DNA of 64,000 bases from Clostridia bacterium (GTDB taxonomy: Bacteria; Bacillota; Clostridia; Christensenellales; Aristaeellaceae), in assembly GCA_017464305.1 (NCBI GenBank), contig JAFUDS010000020.1:1-64000 (forward strand), written 5' to 3'. Shown here piece by piece: positions 9,449-18,008 of this stretch. A program made the position numbers and the translations under genes. Under the pieces are notes generated by a model. That model was given only the letters and a program-made list of their open reading frames with translations, searched no databases and was not told the DNA's origin. Each line of letters opens with the position of its first letter. The stretch's first letter is position 1.

Positions 9449-9697
9449 TCACAGCTCCTTTACTTCGCCGCCGCTGTCCTGAAACACCCGGGCCATCAGC
9501 GCCAGCGCGGATTGCACTTCCTCGTTCCCCTCCCAGCGAATCCACAGCCCCGGGCAGGTCCGCCGCTCCGACAGGCAATCGTTCAGGGCGTCCGCATTCA
9601 TGCCATAGTATTCCGGCAGGGCCAGCAGCTTTTTCAGGGCGGCATGGGCCTCCTGCCGGGTTTCATAGTCCGAGCCAAATAAACAGATGGTTTCCAT
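9449..9697 (-). CDS. barstar-like small protein
   Basis: 82 residues; start METICLFG follows GGGAGAGGA. The segment LPEYYGMNADALNDCL matches the most conserved part of barstar (barnase inhibitor) proteins, which bind and block small RNases. No barnase-like RNase gene lies next to it; instead it sits five bases upstream of the MBL hydrolase. It may be a general RNase inhibitor or a repurposed barstar fold. The family call is fairly firm, the partner is unknown. Confidence 0.75.
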   Translation of the reverse strand: METICLFGSDYETRQEAHAALKKLLALPEYYGMNADALNDCLSERRTCPGLWIRWEGNEEVQSALALMARVFQDSGGEVKEL

Positions 9698-9702
9698 TTT
9701 TG

Positions 9703-10077
9703 TCAAATTCCTCTCCCTGTTCTTACAGAAAATGCGATCATATATCCGGCGAAGGCGCTCTCCACCGTGATGACCCGGGTGTCCATCGTCCGCAGCAGCC
9801 GCAGCAGGGGCACCTCCACGCCCATGGAGGCCAGATACTGATACAGCAGCACCCCCAGCAGCAGCGCCGCCGGGATCCACAGCAGATGAGCAAAGGGTTC
9901 CCGCAGCCGGGTGGCACCCGCCAGGGGCAGCAGCAGCCCCAGCATGACCCCCAGCAGCGCCCCCAGGGCCAGGCTGCCGAAGAAGGCCCCCAGGGCGGAG
10001 AACAGCGGCATTCCCAGGCACAGCAGCAGCGCCATGGCCAGGGGCAGCGCCAGCACCATCAGCTTTCGCAGGAACAT
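9703..10077 (-). CDS. small integral membrane protein, function unknown
   Basis: 124 residues with four predicted membrane segments: three in the Leu/Ala/Gly-rich first 55 residues and around residues 65-85, and a last one before SVRTGRGI. The start overlaps the 3' end of trmD by 19 bases, so it is probably coupled to the trmD operon. No family was recognised. Confidence 0.6.
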   Translation of the reverse strand: MFLRKLMVLALPLAMALLLCLGMPLFSALGAFFGSLALGALLGVMLGLLLPLAGATRLREPFAHLLWIPAALLLGVLLYQYLASMGVEVPLLRLLRTMDTRVITVESAFAGYMIAFSVRTGRGI

Positions 10078-10802
10078 GCTTCCCTCAACTCCTTCAGCGT
10101 TTTTTCATCCCCTCGGCTCAACTGGGCCTTCTCCAGCAGGTCCGGCCGGAAGCGCAGGGTGGCCCGCAGGCTTTCCCGCCGGCGCCAGGCCTGAATTTTG
10201 GCGTGATCCCCGTTCAGCAGCACCTCCGGCACCTGCCGCCCCTGCCATTCCCGGGGCCGGGTGTACTGGGGATATTCCAGCAGCCCATCGGAGAAGGATT
10301 CCTCCTCCGGGCTCTCCGCGCTGCCCAGCACTCCGGGGATAAACCGGGCGACGCAGTCCGTCAGCACCATGGCCGCCAGCTCGCCCCCGGTGAGGATGTA
10401 GTCCCCGATGCTGATCTCCTCGTCCACGCAGGCGTCCAGAGCCCGCTGGTCCACTCCCTCGTAATGGCCACAGAGGAGGATCAGCTCCTGCTCTTGGGCC
10501 AGGGCCCTGGCCTTGGCGGTGGTCAGGGTGGAACCCCGGGGTCCTAGATAGATCCGCCGGCCCTGGAAATCCTCCCCCATGGCGAAGGCCATGGCGTCGT
10601 GGATGGGCTGGGCCAGCATCACCATGCCCGCCCCACCGCCGAAGGGATAATCGTCCGTGTTCTTGTGCTTCCGGTCCGAGAAGGGGCGAATGTCGATGAC
10701 GGAAACCTCGATCAACCCCTGGTCGATGGCCCGGCCTAAAATGCTGGCGGACAGCACGCTTTCGAACATTTCGGGGAAGATGGTCAGGATTTTAATCTTC
10801 AA
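10059..10802 (-). CDS. trmD: tRNA (guanine37-N1)-methyltransferase
   Basis: Transfers a methyl group from SAM to G37 of tRNAs reading CNN codons, preventing frameshifts; 247 residues. Seen: the N-terminal KILTIFPEMFESV, the middle PFGGGAGMVM, and the SPOUT trefoil-knot segment GDYILTGGELAAMV. It overlaps the end of rimM by 11 bases in the usual rimM-trmD order. Confidence 0.96.
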   Translation of the reverse strand: MKIKILTIFPEMFESVLSASILGRAIDQGLIEVSVIDIRPFSDRKHKNTDDYPFGGGAGMVMLAQPIHDAMAFAMGEDFQGRRIYLGPRGSTLTTAKARALAQEQELILLCGHYEGVDQRALDACVDEEISIGDYILTGGELAAMVLTDCVARFIPGVLGSAESPEEESFSDGLLEYPQYTRPREWQGRQVPEVLLNGDHAKIQAWRRRESLRATLRFRPDLLEKAQLSRGDEKTLKELREACSCES

Positions 10803-11310
10803 ACACGGCCACCTCTTCTAATTTCTCCGTCACCACCTGGATGCGCTGGTTTTTGATGTCCACCTGGGGAAAAACGCTCTTCAGCGCCGGGGCCATGAAG
10901 GGCCGCTTGCCGCCGAAAACCCAGGTATCCACCGTGCCGTGCTGCAGCACCTCCGTCAGCGTGCCCAGCTCCTGCCCCGCCTCATCCACAGCCTTGCAGC
11001 CGATGAGGTCCGCGATGTACACCGCGCCCTCCTCCAGGGGGGCTGCGTGGACCCGATCGATGTAAAGTTTCGTCCCCCGCAGCCGCTCCACATCCTCCGG
11101 GGATTGGCAATCCCCAAGCACCGCGTAAACGAACCCCTCGTGGATTCGGCGCAGATCCAGCTCCAGGGGGAGATAGGCGCCCTTCTCCTGGCGATAGAGG
11201 GTTTGCCAGGTTTCGAAGAGGGAGATGTCCGCCGCGTAGGGCTTGATCTTGCATTCTCCCTGCAAGCCCTGGGGCTTCAGCACCTCGCCGATCATTAAAT
11301 ATTCTGTCAT
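10792..11310 (-). CDS. rimM: 16S rRNA processing protein RimM
   Basis: Ribosome maturation factor for the 30S head; it binds ribosomal protein S19. 172 residues with the N-terminal GEVLKPQGLQGE and a C-terminal PRC-barrel containing GTLTEVLQHGTVDTWVF. An ATG start at 11310 is chosen over a TTG four codons upstream because CGAGG is correctly spaced only for the ATG. The gene begins almost immediately after the hairpin and T-run that follow khpA. Confidence 0.94.
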   Translation of the reverse strand: MTEYLMIGEVLKPQGLQGECKIKPYAADISLFETWQTLYRQEKGAYLPLELDLRRIHEGFVYAVLGDCQSPEDVERLRGTKLYIDRVHAAPLEEGAVYIADLIGCKAVDEAGQELGTLTEVLQHGTVDTWVFGGKRPFMAPALKSVFPQVDIKNQRIQVVTEKLEEVAVFED

Positions 11311-11323
11311 GTTGCCTCGCAAA

Positions 11324-11361
11324 AAAAGCGGAATCCGCTTGGATCCGCGGATTCCGCTTTT
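11324..11361 (-). terminator. hairpin with T-run between khpA and rimM
   Basis: 15-base inverted repeat (11324-11338 with 11347-11361, 8-base loop). On the minus strand seven T residues follow. It has full terminator form but lies inside an operon, 12-14 bases before the rimM start, so it may attenuate downstream expression. Confidence 0.75.
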
Positions 11362-11366
11362 GTGAT

Positions 11367-11594
11367 TTATTGGATTTCGACAAAAACGGGCTTGGCGTTT
11401 TTCGCTGTGGCCGCTTTGATCACCGTGCGGATCGCCCTGGCGATACGGCCCTGCTTGCCGATAACCTTTCCCATGTCGTCCTCCGCGACGTGCAGCTCGA
11501 GGATGATGGCCTCCGGGCCTTCCGTCTCGGTGACAGTCACCTGTTCAGGGTGTTCGACCAGGGATTGCGCCACAAATGTAAGCAATTCTTGCAT
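11367..11594 (-). CDS. khpA: KH-domain RNA-binding protein KhpA
   Basis: 75-residue single KH domain (YlqC/KhpA family), which forms a complex with KhpB/Jag and affects cell division in other Gram-positive bacteria. The GxxG loop is GKQG in VIGKQGRIARAIRTVI. It lies between rpsP and rimM, its conserved place in Bacillota. Confidence 0.93.
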   Translation of the reverse strand: MQELLTFVAQSLVEHPEQVTVTETEGPEAIILELHVAEDDMGKVIGKQGRIARAIRTVIKAATAKNAKPVFVEIQ

Positions 11595-11643
11595 GGAGAC
11601 ATCCTTTCTGCCAGGCGGCTATCCGAAGGAAGGACCGGAGTCC

Positions 11644-11895
11644 TTATTTCTCCTCGATAGCGCCGGTCTTCTTCAGCAGAATGCGAACGGTGTCCGTGGG
11701 CTGCGCGCCGACGCCCAGCCAATACTTGGCACGATCGGTGTCCACCTTGATTTCGGCGGGCTTGGTCATGGGATTGTAGTAGCCGATCTCCTCGATGAAA
11801 CGGCCATCCCGGGGGCTGCGGATATCAGCCACCACCACGCGATAGAAAGGCTTTTTCTTCATGCCCATTCTCTTCAGACGAATCTTCACTGCCAT
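11644..11895 (-). CDS. rpsP: 30S ribosomal protein S16
   Basis: Small-subunit ribosomal protein, 83 residues. The N-terminus [19 protein letters not shown] and the segment [16 protein letters not shown] are diagnostic. It follows ffh in the standard operon, about 100 bases downstream. Confidence 0.97.
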   Translation of the reverse strand: MAVKIRLKRMGMKKKPFYRVVVADIRSPRDGRFIEEIGYYNPMTKPAEIKVDTDRAKYWLGVGAQPTDTVRILLKKTGAIEEK

Positions 11896-11999
11896 TGGTT
11901 GTGTTCCTCCTCATGGAATAAATTAAATATATATGGATCATATACGCCGCAGTAAAATACTACTCACATACATGAGACCACTCAGTCAAAAAATGATCC

Positions 12000-13319
12000 T
12001 CACTGGAACCTCATTCGCCCCAGTCTCCCCTTTTTCCCCTTCATATTCATCATCTGCTTCATCATCTGCTGCGCCTGCTCAAATTGACGAATCAGCTGAT
12101 TCACATCCTGCACCGTGGTACCAGACCCCGCCGCGATCCGCTTCCTGCGGGAAGCGTTCAGCAGGGAGGGATCCCGCCGCTCCGCGGGCGTCATGGAGCG
12201 GATGATGGCCTCTGGCTTCTTCATGGCGTTCTCGTCGATATCGATATCCTTCCCGCTCATGCCGGGCAGCATGTTGATCATGCTCTTGAGACCGATCTTC
12301 TTTACGCTCTGCATCTGCTCCAGGAAGTCCTCCAGGGTTAGCTTGTTGGTCATCCCCTTGCGGGCGAACTTCTCCGCGTCGTGATCGTCGAAGGCTTCCA
12401 CCGCCTTGTCGATCAGGGTCATGACGTCGCCCATGCCCAGGATGCGGCTGGCCATCCGGTCGGGATGGAAGGGCTCGATATCTGTCAGCTTTTCGCCGAT
12501 GCCGCTGAACTTGATGGGCTTCCCCGTCACCGCCTTGATGCTCAGGGCCGCGCCGCCGCGAGTGTCGCCGTCCAGCTTGGTCAGGATGACGCCGGTAACG
12601 TCCAGCTTTTCATCGAAAGCCTTGGCCACGTTCACCGCGTCCTGACCCGTCATGGCGTCCACCGTCAGCAGGATCTCGGAAGGATGCACCGTATCCCGGA
12701 TGCGCTCCAGCTCGTCCATCAAGGCTTCGTCGATATGCAGCCGACCGGCGGTATCGATAATCAGCACATCCCGCCCGTAATACCGGGCGTTCTCGATGGC
12801 TTCCTTCGCCGTCTGCACGGGATCCTGCGTCCCCTTTTCGAACACGGGCACACCCACCTGCTGGCCCACCACCTGCAGCTGCTTGATGGCAGCAGGGCGG
12901 TAGATATCGCAGGCGGCCAGCATGGGCTTCTTCCCCTGCTTGATCAGGTATCCCGCCAGCTTGGCGCACATGGTGGTTTTACCGGCACCCTGCAGGCCGC
13001 AAAGCATGAACACCGTCGGCACGGAGGAGGACCAAACCAGCCGGGCGTTGGTGGAGCCCATCAGCTCGGTCATCTCTTCCTGAACGATCTTGATCACCTG
13101 CTGGGAGGGCGTCAGGGAGGAAAGCACCTCCTGGCCCACGCAACGCTCGGTCACCTTCTTGATGAAATCCTTGGCGACGGCGTAATTCACGTCCGCCTCC
13201 AGCAAGGCCATCCGCACCTCGCGCATGCCTTCCTTCACGGCCGCCTCGGTCAGCTTGCCCTTGCCTGTCATCTTCCGCAGGGCGCCCTGCAGCTTTTCAC
13301 TCAAGCCCTCAAAGGCCAT
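12000..13319 (-). CDS. ffh: signal recognition particle GTPase Ffh
   Basis: Binds signal peptides and 4.5S/6S RNA and delivers ribosomes to FtsY at the membrane; 439 residues. The start MAFEGLSEKLQ after GGAGGAAG is preferred to an upstream in-frame start. N domain, then G domain with CGLQGAGKTTMCAKLA, DTAGRLH and TKLDGDTRGGAAL; the M domain is Met-rich with LEDFLEQMQSVKK and ends in QMMKQMMNMKG, which cradles signal sequences. It overlaps the end of ylxM by 11 bases. Confidence 0.97.
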   Translation of the reverse strand: MAFEGLSEKLQGALRKMTGKGKLTEAAVKEGMREVRMALLEADVNYAVAKDFIKKVTERCVGQEVLSSLTPSQQVIKIVQEEMTELMGSTNARLVWSSSVPTVFMLCGLQGAGKTTMCAKLAGYLIKQGKKPMLAACDIYRPAAIKQLQVVGQQVGVPVFEKGTQDPVQTAKEAIENARYYGRDVLIIDTAGRLHIDEALMDELERIRDTVHPSEILLTVDAMTGQDAVNVAKAFDEKLDVTGVILTKLDGDTRGGAALSIKAVTGKPIKFSGIGEKLTDIEPFHPDRMASRILGMGDVMTLIDKAVEAFDDHDAEKFARKGMTNKLTLEDFLEQMQSVKKIGLKSMINMLPGMSGKDIDIDENAMKKPEAIIRSMTPAERRDPSLLNASRRKRIAAGSGTTVQDVNQLIRQFEQAQQMMKQMMNMKGKKGRLGRMRFQ

Positions 13320-13668
13320 TTTCTTCCTCCTGATCCAGGGAGAGCAGATCCTCAATCACCTGCTCCGCCTGGGCATAATCCCGCCCCCGCAGGGACAAAA
13401 GCGCTTCGTTCAATCCTTCTTCCATCCGCTGGAAGCGGCGCGCCACTCCCAGAGCGGCTTCCATCTCCATCAGCTTCTGGGAGGCGCGGTTCAGCGTCTC
13501 ATGAGCCGCCTGGCGGGAAACGCCCATTTCCTCAGCAATCTCCCCCAGGGAAAAATCCTCCTCGCAGTGCAGCGAAAGGATCCGGCGCTGATTCTCCGTC
13601 AACAGCCCGCCGTAAAACGCGGCCAGGAAGGCCAAATCCACCTTCCGCTCCAGATCCTCCTGCGCCAC
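13309..13668 (-). CDS. ylxM: UPF0122 helix-turn-helix protein YlxM
   Basis: 119 residues, sigma-70 region-4-like HTH protein encoded with ffh in most Bacillota and thought to modulate SRP. Seen: FYGGLLTENQRRILSLHCEEDFSLGEIAEEMGVSRQAAH, here cited in overlapping parts as LTENQRR, DFSLGEIAEE and GVSRQAAHE. It is the first gene of the SRP/ribosome-maturation operon, with a strong promoter just upstream. Confidence 0.93.
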   Translation of the reverse strand: MAQEDLERKVDLAFLAAFYGGLLTENQRRILSLHCEEDFSLGEIAEEMGVSRQAAHETLNRASQKLMEMEAALGVARRFQRMEEGLNEALLSLRGRDYAQAEQVIEDLLSLDQEEENGL

Positions 13669-13686
13669 AGGGCTCCGCCTCCTCTA

Positions 13687-13755
13687 TCAAGGTAAAAACC
13701 CTGACAGCAGCCTATTATACTCAATTCAGGCCCGCTGTCAAGGTTTTTCCCTTGA
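13687..13755. repeat. 22-base inverted repeat around the ylxM promoter
   Basis: Arms 13687-13708 and 13734-13755 are reverse complements with about two mismatches. They flank the -10 box, and the right arm contains the -35 box. It could be an operator, or a structure in DNA or in the start of the RNA. Confidence 0.6.
13714..13741 (-). promoter_or_regulatory. sigma-A promoter of the ylxM-ffh-trmD operon
   Basis: On the minus strand: -35 TTGACA (13741-13736), 16-base spacer, -10 TATAAT (13719-13714), about 45 bases before the ylxM start. Confidence 0.85.
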
Positions 13756-13789
13756 CAAATATAAATCTGTTGAAGTTTTTTACCCGCTT

Positions 13790-14626
13790 TTACCAGGCGG
13801 CGCCCTCCGCCGGCGCCATGATCCAGGGATTCTCCAGGGAGCCATCGCCCCCCGCCACGGTCATCTGGCTCAGATCCACGATCACCGCCGGGCGAACGCC
13901 CTTCTGTACATCCCCCATGCCACTCCAGCTCAGGTGTCCATTCCCCCCGACGATGCCGGCCATGTAATATCCCAGCCGCATCTTGCTGCACCAATAGGGG
14001 GAGGAGTTGCCATACTGCGCAAACTGGAACAGCTTGTTGCCCTTCTTGTTGGACCAATCCTCGTAGAGCACCTTCGCCTTGGCGTAGGGCGTGCCATAGG
14101 CTTTGCGATATTTCGCCGCCTTGACCGCCACTTCCCCCTCCTGCTCCACGGTGTTGCCGGATTTGGTGTGGGGGAAGCCGTAATCCGTGTTCATCAGATC
14201 CGCATAGTCCATGATCCAGAATTTATCCCCATTGTGGAGCACGATGGCCGCGGAGAAATCCTGATCTTGCAGGATAGTCGCTTCCATTTCGCTGTTGACC
14301 CAGGCGTACAGGTCCGTCTCCTCGAAGCTCTGCAGGTTTTTATAGCTGAACTTGTGGTTCTTCGCGTCGTTATAATTATCTACCAGGATCATCTGGTGAT
14401 TATCGATCAGGTATTCCGTAATCAAGGTCGCCTGATCCCCCTCCCGGCTCAGCACCCGCCAGGTCAGGGGCGCCACAGTGCCATCCTCCTCGTAGGGATA
14501 GGACCCCAGGATCAGGTATTGATACTCCAAATCCTTGTCAAACCCCCGAATTTGGGAAATATCTGCCGCCAGGGCGCTCCCCGCCAGGCAGGCCAAAGCC
14601 AACAACAGGGCCAGAATCTTTTTCAT
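13790..14626 (-). CDS. secreted DUF6273-like protein
   Basis: 278 residues; signal peptide MKKILALLLALACLAGSALA. The pattern YLILGSYPYEEDG...PLTWRVL, then ITEYLIDN, WVNSEM..TIL and later RPAVIVDLS resembles the DUF6273 family of exported Clostridia proteins, found near surface-protein genes. No active site is known for the family. It is monocistronic between the ylxM promoter region and a spacer before tgt. Confidence 0.7.
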   Translation of the reverse strand: MKKILALLLALACLAGSALAADISQIRGFDKDLEYQYLILGSYPYEEDGTVAPLTWRVLSREGDQATLITEYLIDNHQMILVDNYNDAKNHKFSYKNLQSFEETDLYAWVNSEMEATILQDQDFSAAIVLHNGDKFWIMDYADLMNTDYGFPHTKSGNTVEQEGEVAVKAAKYRKAYGTPYAKAKVLYEDWSNKKGNKLFQFAQYGNSSPYWCSKMRLGYYMAGIVGGNGHLSWSGMGDVQKGVRPAVIVDLSQMTVAGGDGSLENPWIMAPAEGAAW

Positions 14627-14803
14627 CTTCGTTGCTCCTCCCGCGTCAAAATCGGCCTTCAGTATATCATAAAGCCCCTAGAATTGCCAACAGAAAAAGG
14701 AGCCGCTTTCTCCGCCGAAGAAAGCGGCCTGGTTTCTATGTAAATATTAAAGTGGATAGCCTAATAGGGGGCAGGGGTAAGGGGGCTCCCTCCTCCTGAA
14801 AAA

Positions 14804-15967
<1,164 letters not shown>

Positions 15968-16011
15968 TTATATCCGTGTTTCCGAAGGCCTTCTCCCCTC
16001 GTTTTCCCAGG

Positions 16012-16137
16012 GGCCGTTGGGGGCGAAGCCCCCAACCCAAAAATTCTCCCCTTCCCCCACCGCAGTGGGGTTTTTCGCTCCATAAAGGAACTGTCCAGTG
16101 GACAGTTCGGAGCGAAAAACGGGCGGTAGCCCTGGGC
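16012..16137. repeat. GC-rich intergenic repeat plus palindromic 49-base element
   Basis: Two parts. The first (16012-16075) has GGGGGCGAAGCCCCC then CCTTCCCCCACCGCAGTGGGG; similar units lie at 19480-19545 and 22795-22870. The second (16089-16137) begins with the perfect palindrome AACTGTCCAGTGGACAGTT and ends with AACGGGCGGTAGCCCTGGGC; the same pair with identical spacing recurs at 25183-25231. Confidence 0.75.
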
Positions 16138-16167
16138 GACAAGGGGACAGGGGGTAAAGGGGTCCCC

Positions 16168-16965
16168 CTACTCCGCTGAAGCTTCATCCTCTTGAAGATA
16201 AAGCTTTCCATTATACCCCTTCATACTCATAATCACCTGATCCCTCAGATGAATCTCATGGGGCTTCTCCGGCTCCTCCGTATCCTCCGGCACCACCAGC
16301 AGATCCCCATACAAGCTCCAGGCGCTTCCCTCCGGCATGGAGAAAAACCGCATCACCTTCCGCGTGGTGGGGTGCACAAAGCTCAGCTTATACCCCCACA
16401 GGGCGATTTGCTGCCCCCGGATCCCTCCGCCATACTTGTTGTCCCCCCATAGGGGCGCCCCCGCGTGGCTCATCTGGGCCCGAATCTGATGCTTCCGCCC
16501 GGTTTCCAGGCGAATGGCGCACAGGCTGGTGCCCTCCCGCCGGGCCAGGCATCGCCCGTGCAGCACCGCCAGCTGGCTGCCCTTCTGGTCCGCCTCGCAG
16601 ACCGCCACCTTGTTCTGGATCGGGTCCTTCCATAGATAATCCGTCAGGGTGAAGGTATCCTCCATCTCCCCCACGGCGATGCAAAGATACTCCCGGCCCA
16701 TCTCATGCTGGCGCATCTGCTCCGACAGCCGGGCCGCCGCCTTGCTGGTCCGGGCGAAAACCATCAACCCGCCCACGGGCCGATCCAGCCGGTGCACCAG
16801 CCCCAGATACACATTCCCCGGCTTGTGATACTCCTCCCGGATGTATTCCTTCAGCAGGGTCAGAATGTCCGTGTCCTTGGTGTCGTCCGCCTGGGACAGC
16901 ATGTTGGGGGGCTTCACGGCTACCAGCACATGGTTGTCTTCGTACAGCACGTCAGGCATCGCCAT
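16168..16965 (-). CDS. RluA-family pseudouridine synthase
   Basis: 265 residues. Isomerises uridine in rRNA or tRNA. Catalytic motif HRLDRPVGGLMVFARTS with Asp near residue 60, followed by GREYLCIAVG and RLETGRKHQIRAQM, all typical of RluA/RluC/RluD enzymes without an S4 domain. The start overlaps the end of the methyltransferase gene upstream, suggesting a two-gene rRNA-modification unit. Which uridine is modified cannot be told. Confidence 0.9.
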   Translation of the reverse strand: MAMPDVLYEDNHVLVAVKPPNMLSQADDTKDTDILTLLKEYIREEYHKPGNVYLGLVHRLDRPVGGLMVFARTSKAAARLSEQMRQHEMGREYLCIAVGEMEDTFTLTDYLWKDPIQNKVAVCEADQKGSQLAVLHGRCLARREGTSLCAIRLETGRKHQIRAQMSHAGAPLWGDNKYGGGIRGQQIALWGYKLSFVHPTTRKVMRFFSMPEGSAWSLYGDLLVVPEDTEEPEKPHEIHLRDQVIMSMKGYNGKLYLQEDEASAE

Positions 16966-17821
16966 ACCTCCACCGCCCGCTGGCGCCGCAGGGCAGCACT
17001 CCGCCGGTGGTTACCGGCAGGCACAGCTCCTGGCTGTCTATGGTTCCGCCGAAGCGGCTCTTTACGCATTTTTCCATCATGTTGCTGAGCACGCTGGCCT
17101 GGAAGCCAGTGGTGTAGCTGTTGATAAGGAAGAACAGAGGATTCGGACTCAGGGCCTGGCTGCTGGTCTCCACCAGGTTGTACAGCTCGTTTTCCAGCTT
17201 CCATACCTCGCCGGAGGGCCCCCGGCCATAGCTGGGAGGATCCATCAGGATGCCGTCGTAATGATTTCCCCGGCGAATCTCCCGCTGCACAAACCGCAGC
17301 GCGTCCTCCACGATCCATCGGCAGCTGGTCTCCGGCAGCCGGGACAGCTCCCGGTTCTCCTTCGCCCATTGCACCATGCCCTTCGCCGCGTCCACGTGGG
17401 TCACATGGGCCCCCGCCGCTGCGCAGGCCAGAGTGGCCCCGCCGGTGTATCCGAACAGGTTCAGCACCCGAATCTCCTGCCTTCCGCTCTCCCGGATCAG
17501 CTTCGCCATCCATTGCCAGTTGGCCCCCTGCTCCGGAAACAGCCCCGTGTGCTTGAAGCCCGTAGGCCGAACATAGAATCGCAGCCCCTCGTGGCTCACC
17601 GTCCATCTTTCCGGCAGGCTCCGGCGGAATTCCCATTGCCCGCCGCCCTTTTCACTGCGGTGATAAATAGCGTCCGCCTTCTGCCACAGGGCCGGCTCCT
17701 CCTTGGGCCAGATGGTCTGGGGGTCCGGCCGCCGAAGAATCACTTCTCCCCAGCGCTCCAGCTTCTCCCCATCCCCGGTGTCCAGCACCTCATAATCCTT
17801 CCAGGAATCACATAAAAACAT
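16952..17821 (-). CDS. RlmI/RlmK-like class I SAM methyltransferase
   Basis: 289 residues. SAM-binding LNLFGYTGGATLACAAAGA, acidic VDAAKGMVQWAKEN, and catalytic-type MDPPSYGRG match the Methyltrans_SAM family of 23S rRNA cytosine/guanine methyltransferases. It lacks the N-terminal PUA domain of full RlmI. It is coupled to the RluA-type gene. rRNA as substrate is inferred from family and neighbour. Confidence 0.85.
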   Translation of the reverse strand: MFLCDSWKDYEVLDTGDGEKLERWGEVILRRPDPQTIWPKEEPALWQKADAIYHRSEKGGGQWEFRRSLPERWTVSHEGLRFYVRPTGFKHTGLFPEQGANWQWMAKLIRESGRQEIRVLNLFGYTGGATLACAAAGAHVTHVDAAKGMVQWAKENRELSRLPETSCRWIVEDALRFVQREIRRGNHYDGILMDPPSYGRGPSGEVWKLENELYNLVETSSQALSPNPLFFLINSYTTGFQASVLSNMMEKCVKSRFGGTIDSQELCLPVTTGGVLPCGASGRWRYGDA

Positions 17822-17844
17822 GCTTTGACCTTTCTTACTACACA

Positions 17845-17996
17845 GTGAACGAAGGGATGTTCCCCGTAGGGTGCCTTGGAGGACGTCGGTACTTAGACGG
17901 TGGCGAGCGCGAACGCGCGAAGGCAGCGTCTTTGTACCGCTACATCCGGAACGGAGGCGAGAGCCGTTACCCCAAGGGGAACTCCCGCGCGTTCAC
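17845..17996. ncRNA. strongly folding intergenic element of unknown kind
   Basis: About 152 bases between the GH4-like gene and the methyltransferase. Nested arms are visible by eye: GTGAACG with CGTTCAC (17845/17990), GTTCCCC with GGGGAAC (17859/17976), then inner hairpins GGTAC/GTACC with AGACG/CGTCT, and AACGG/CCGTT. The layout looks like a closed multi-branch RNA. It does not match a riboswitch I know. On the minus strand it would be a leader of the methyltransferase gene. Confidence 0.45.
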
Positions 17997-18008
17997 GACG
18001 TTACTTAC

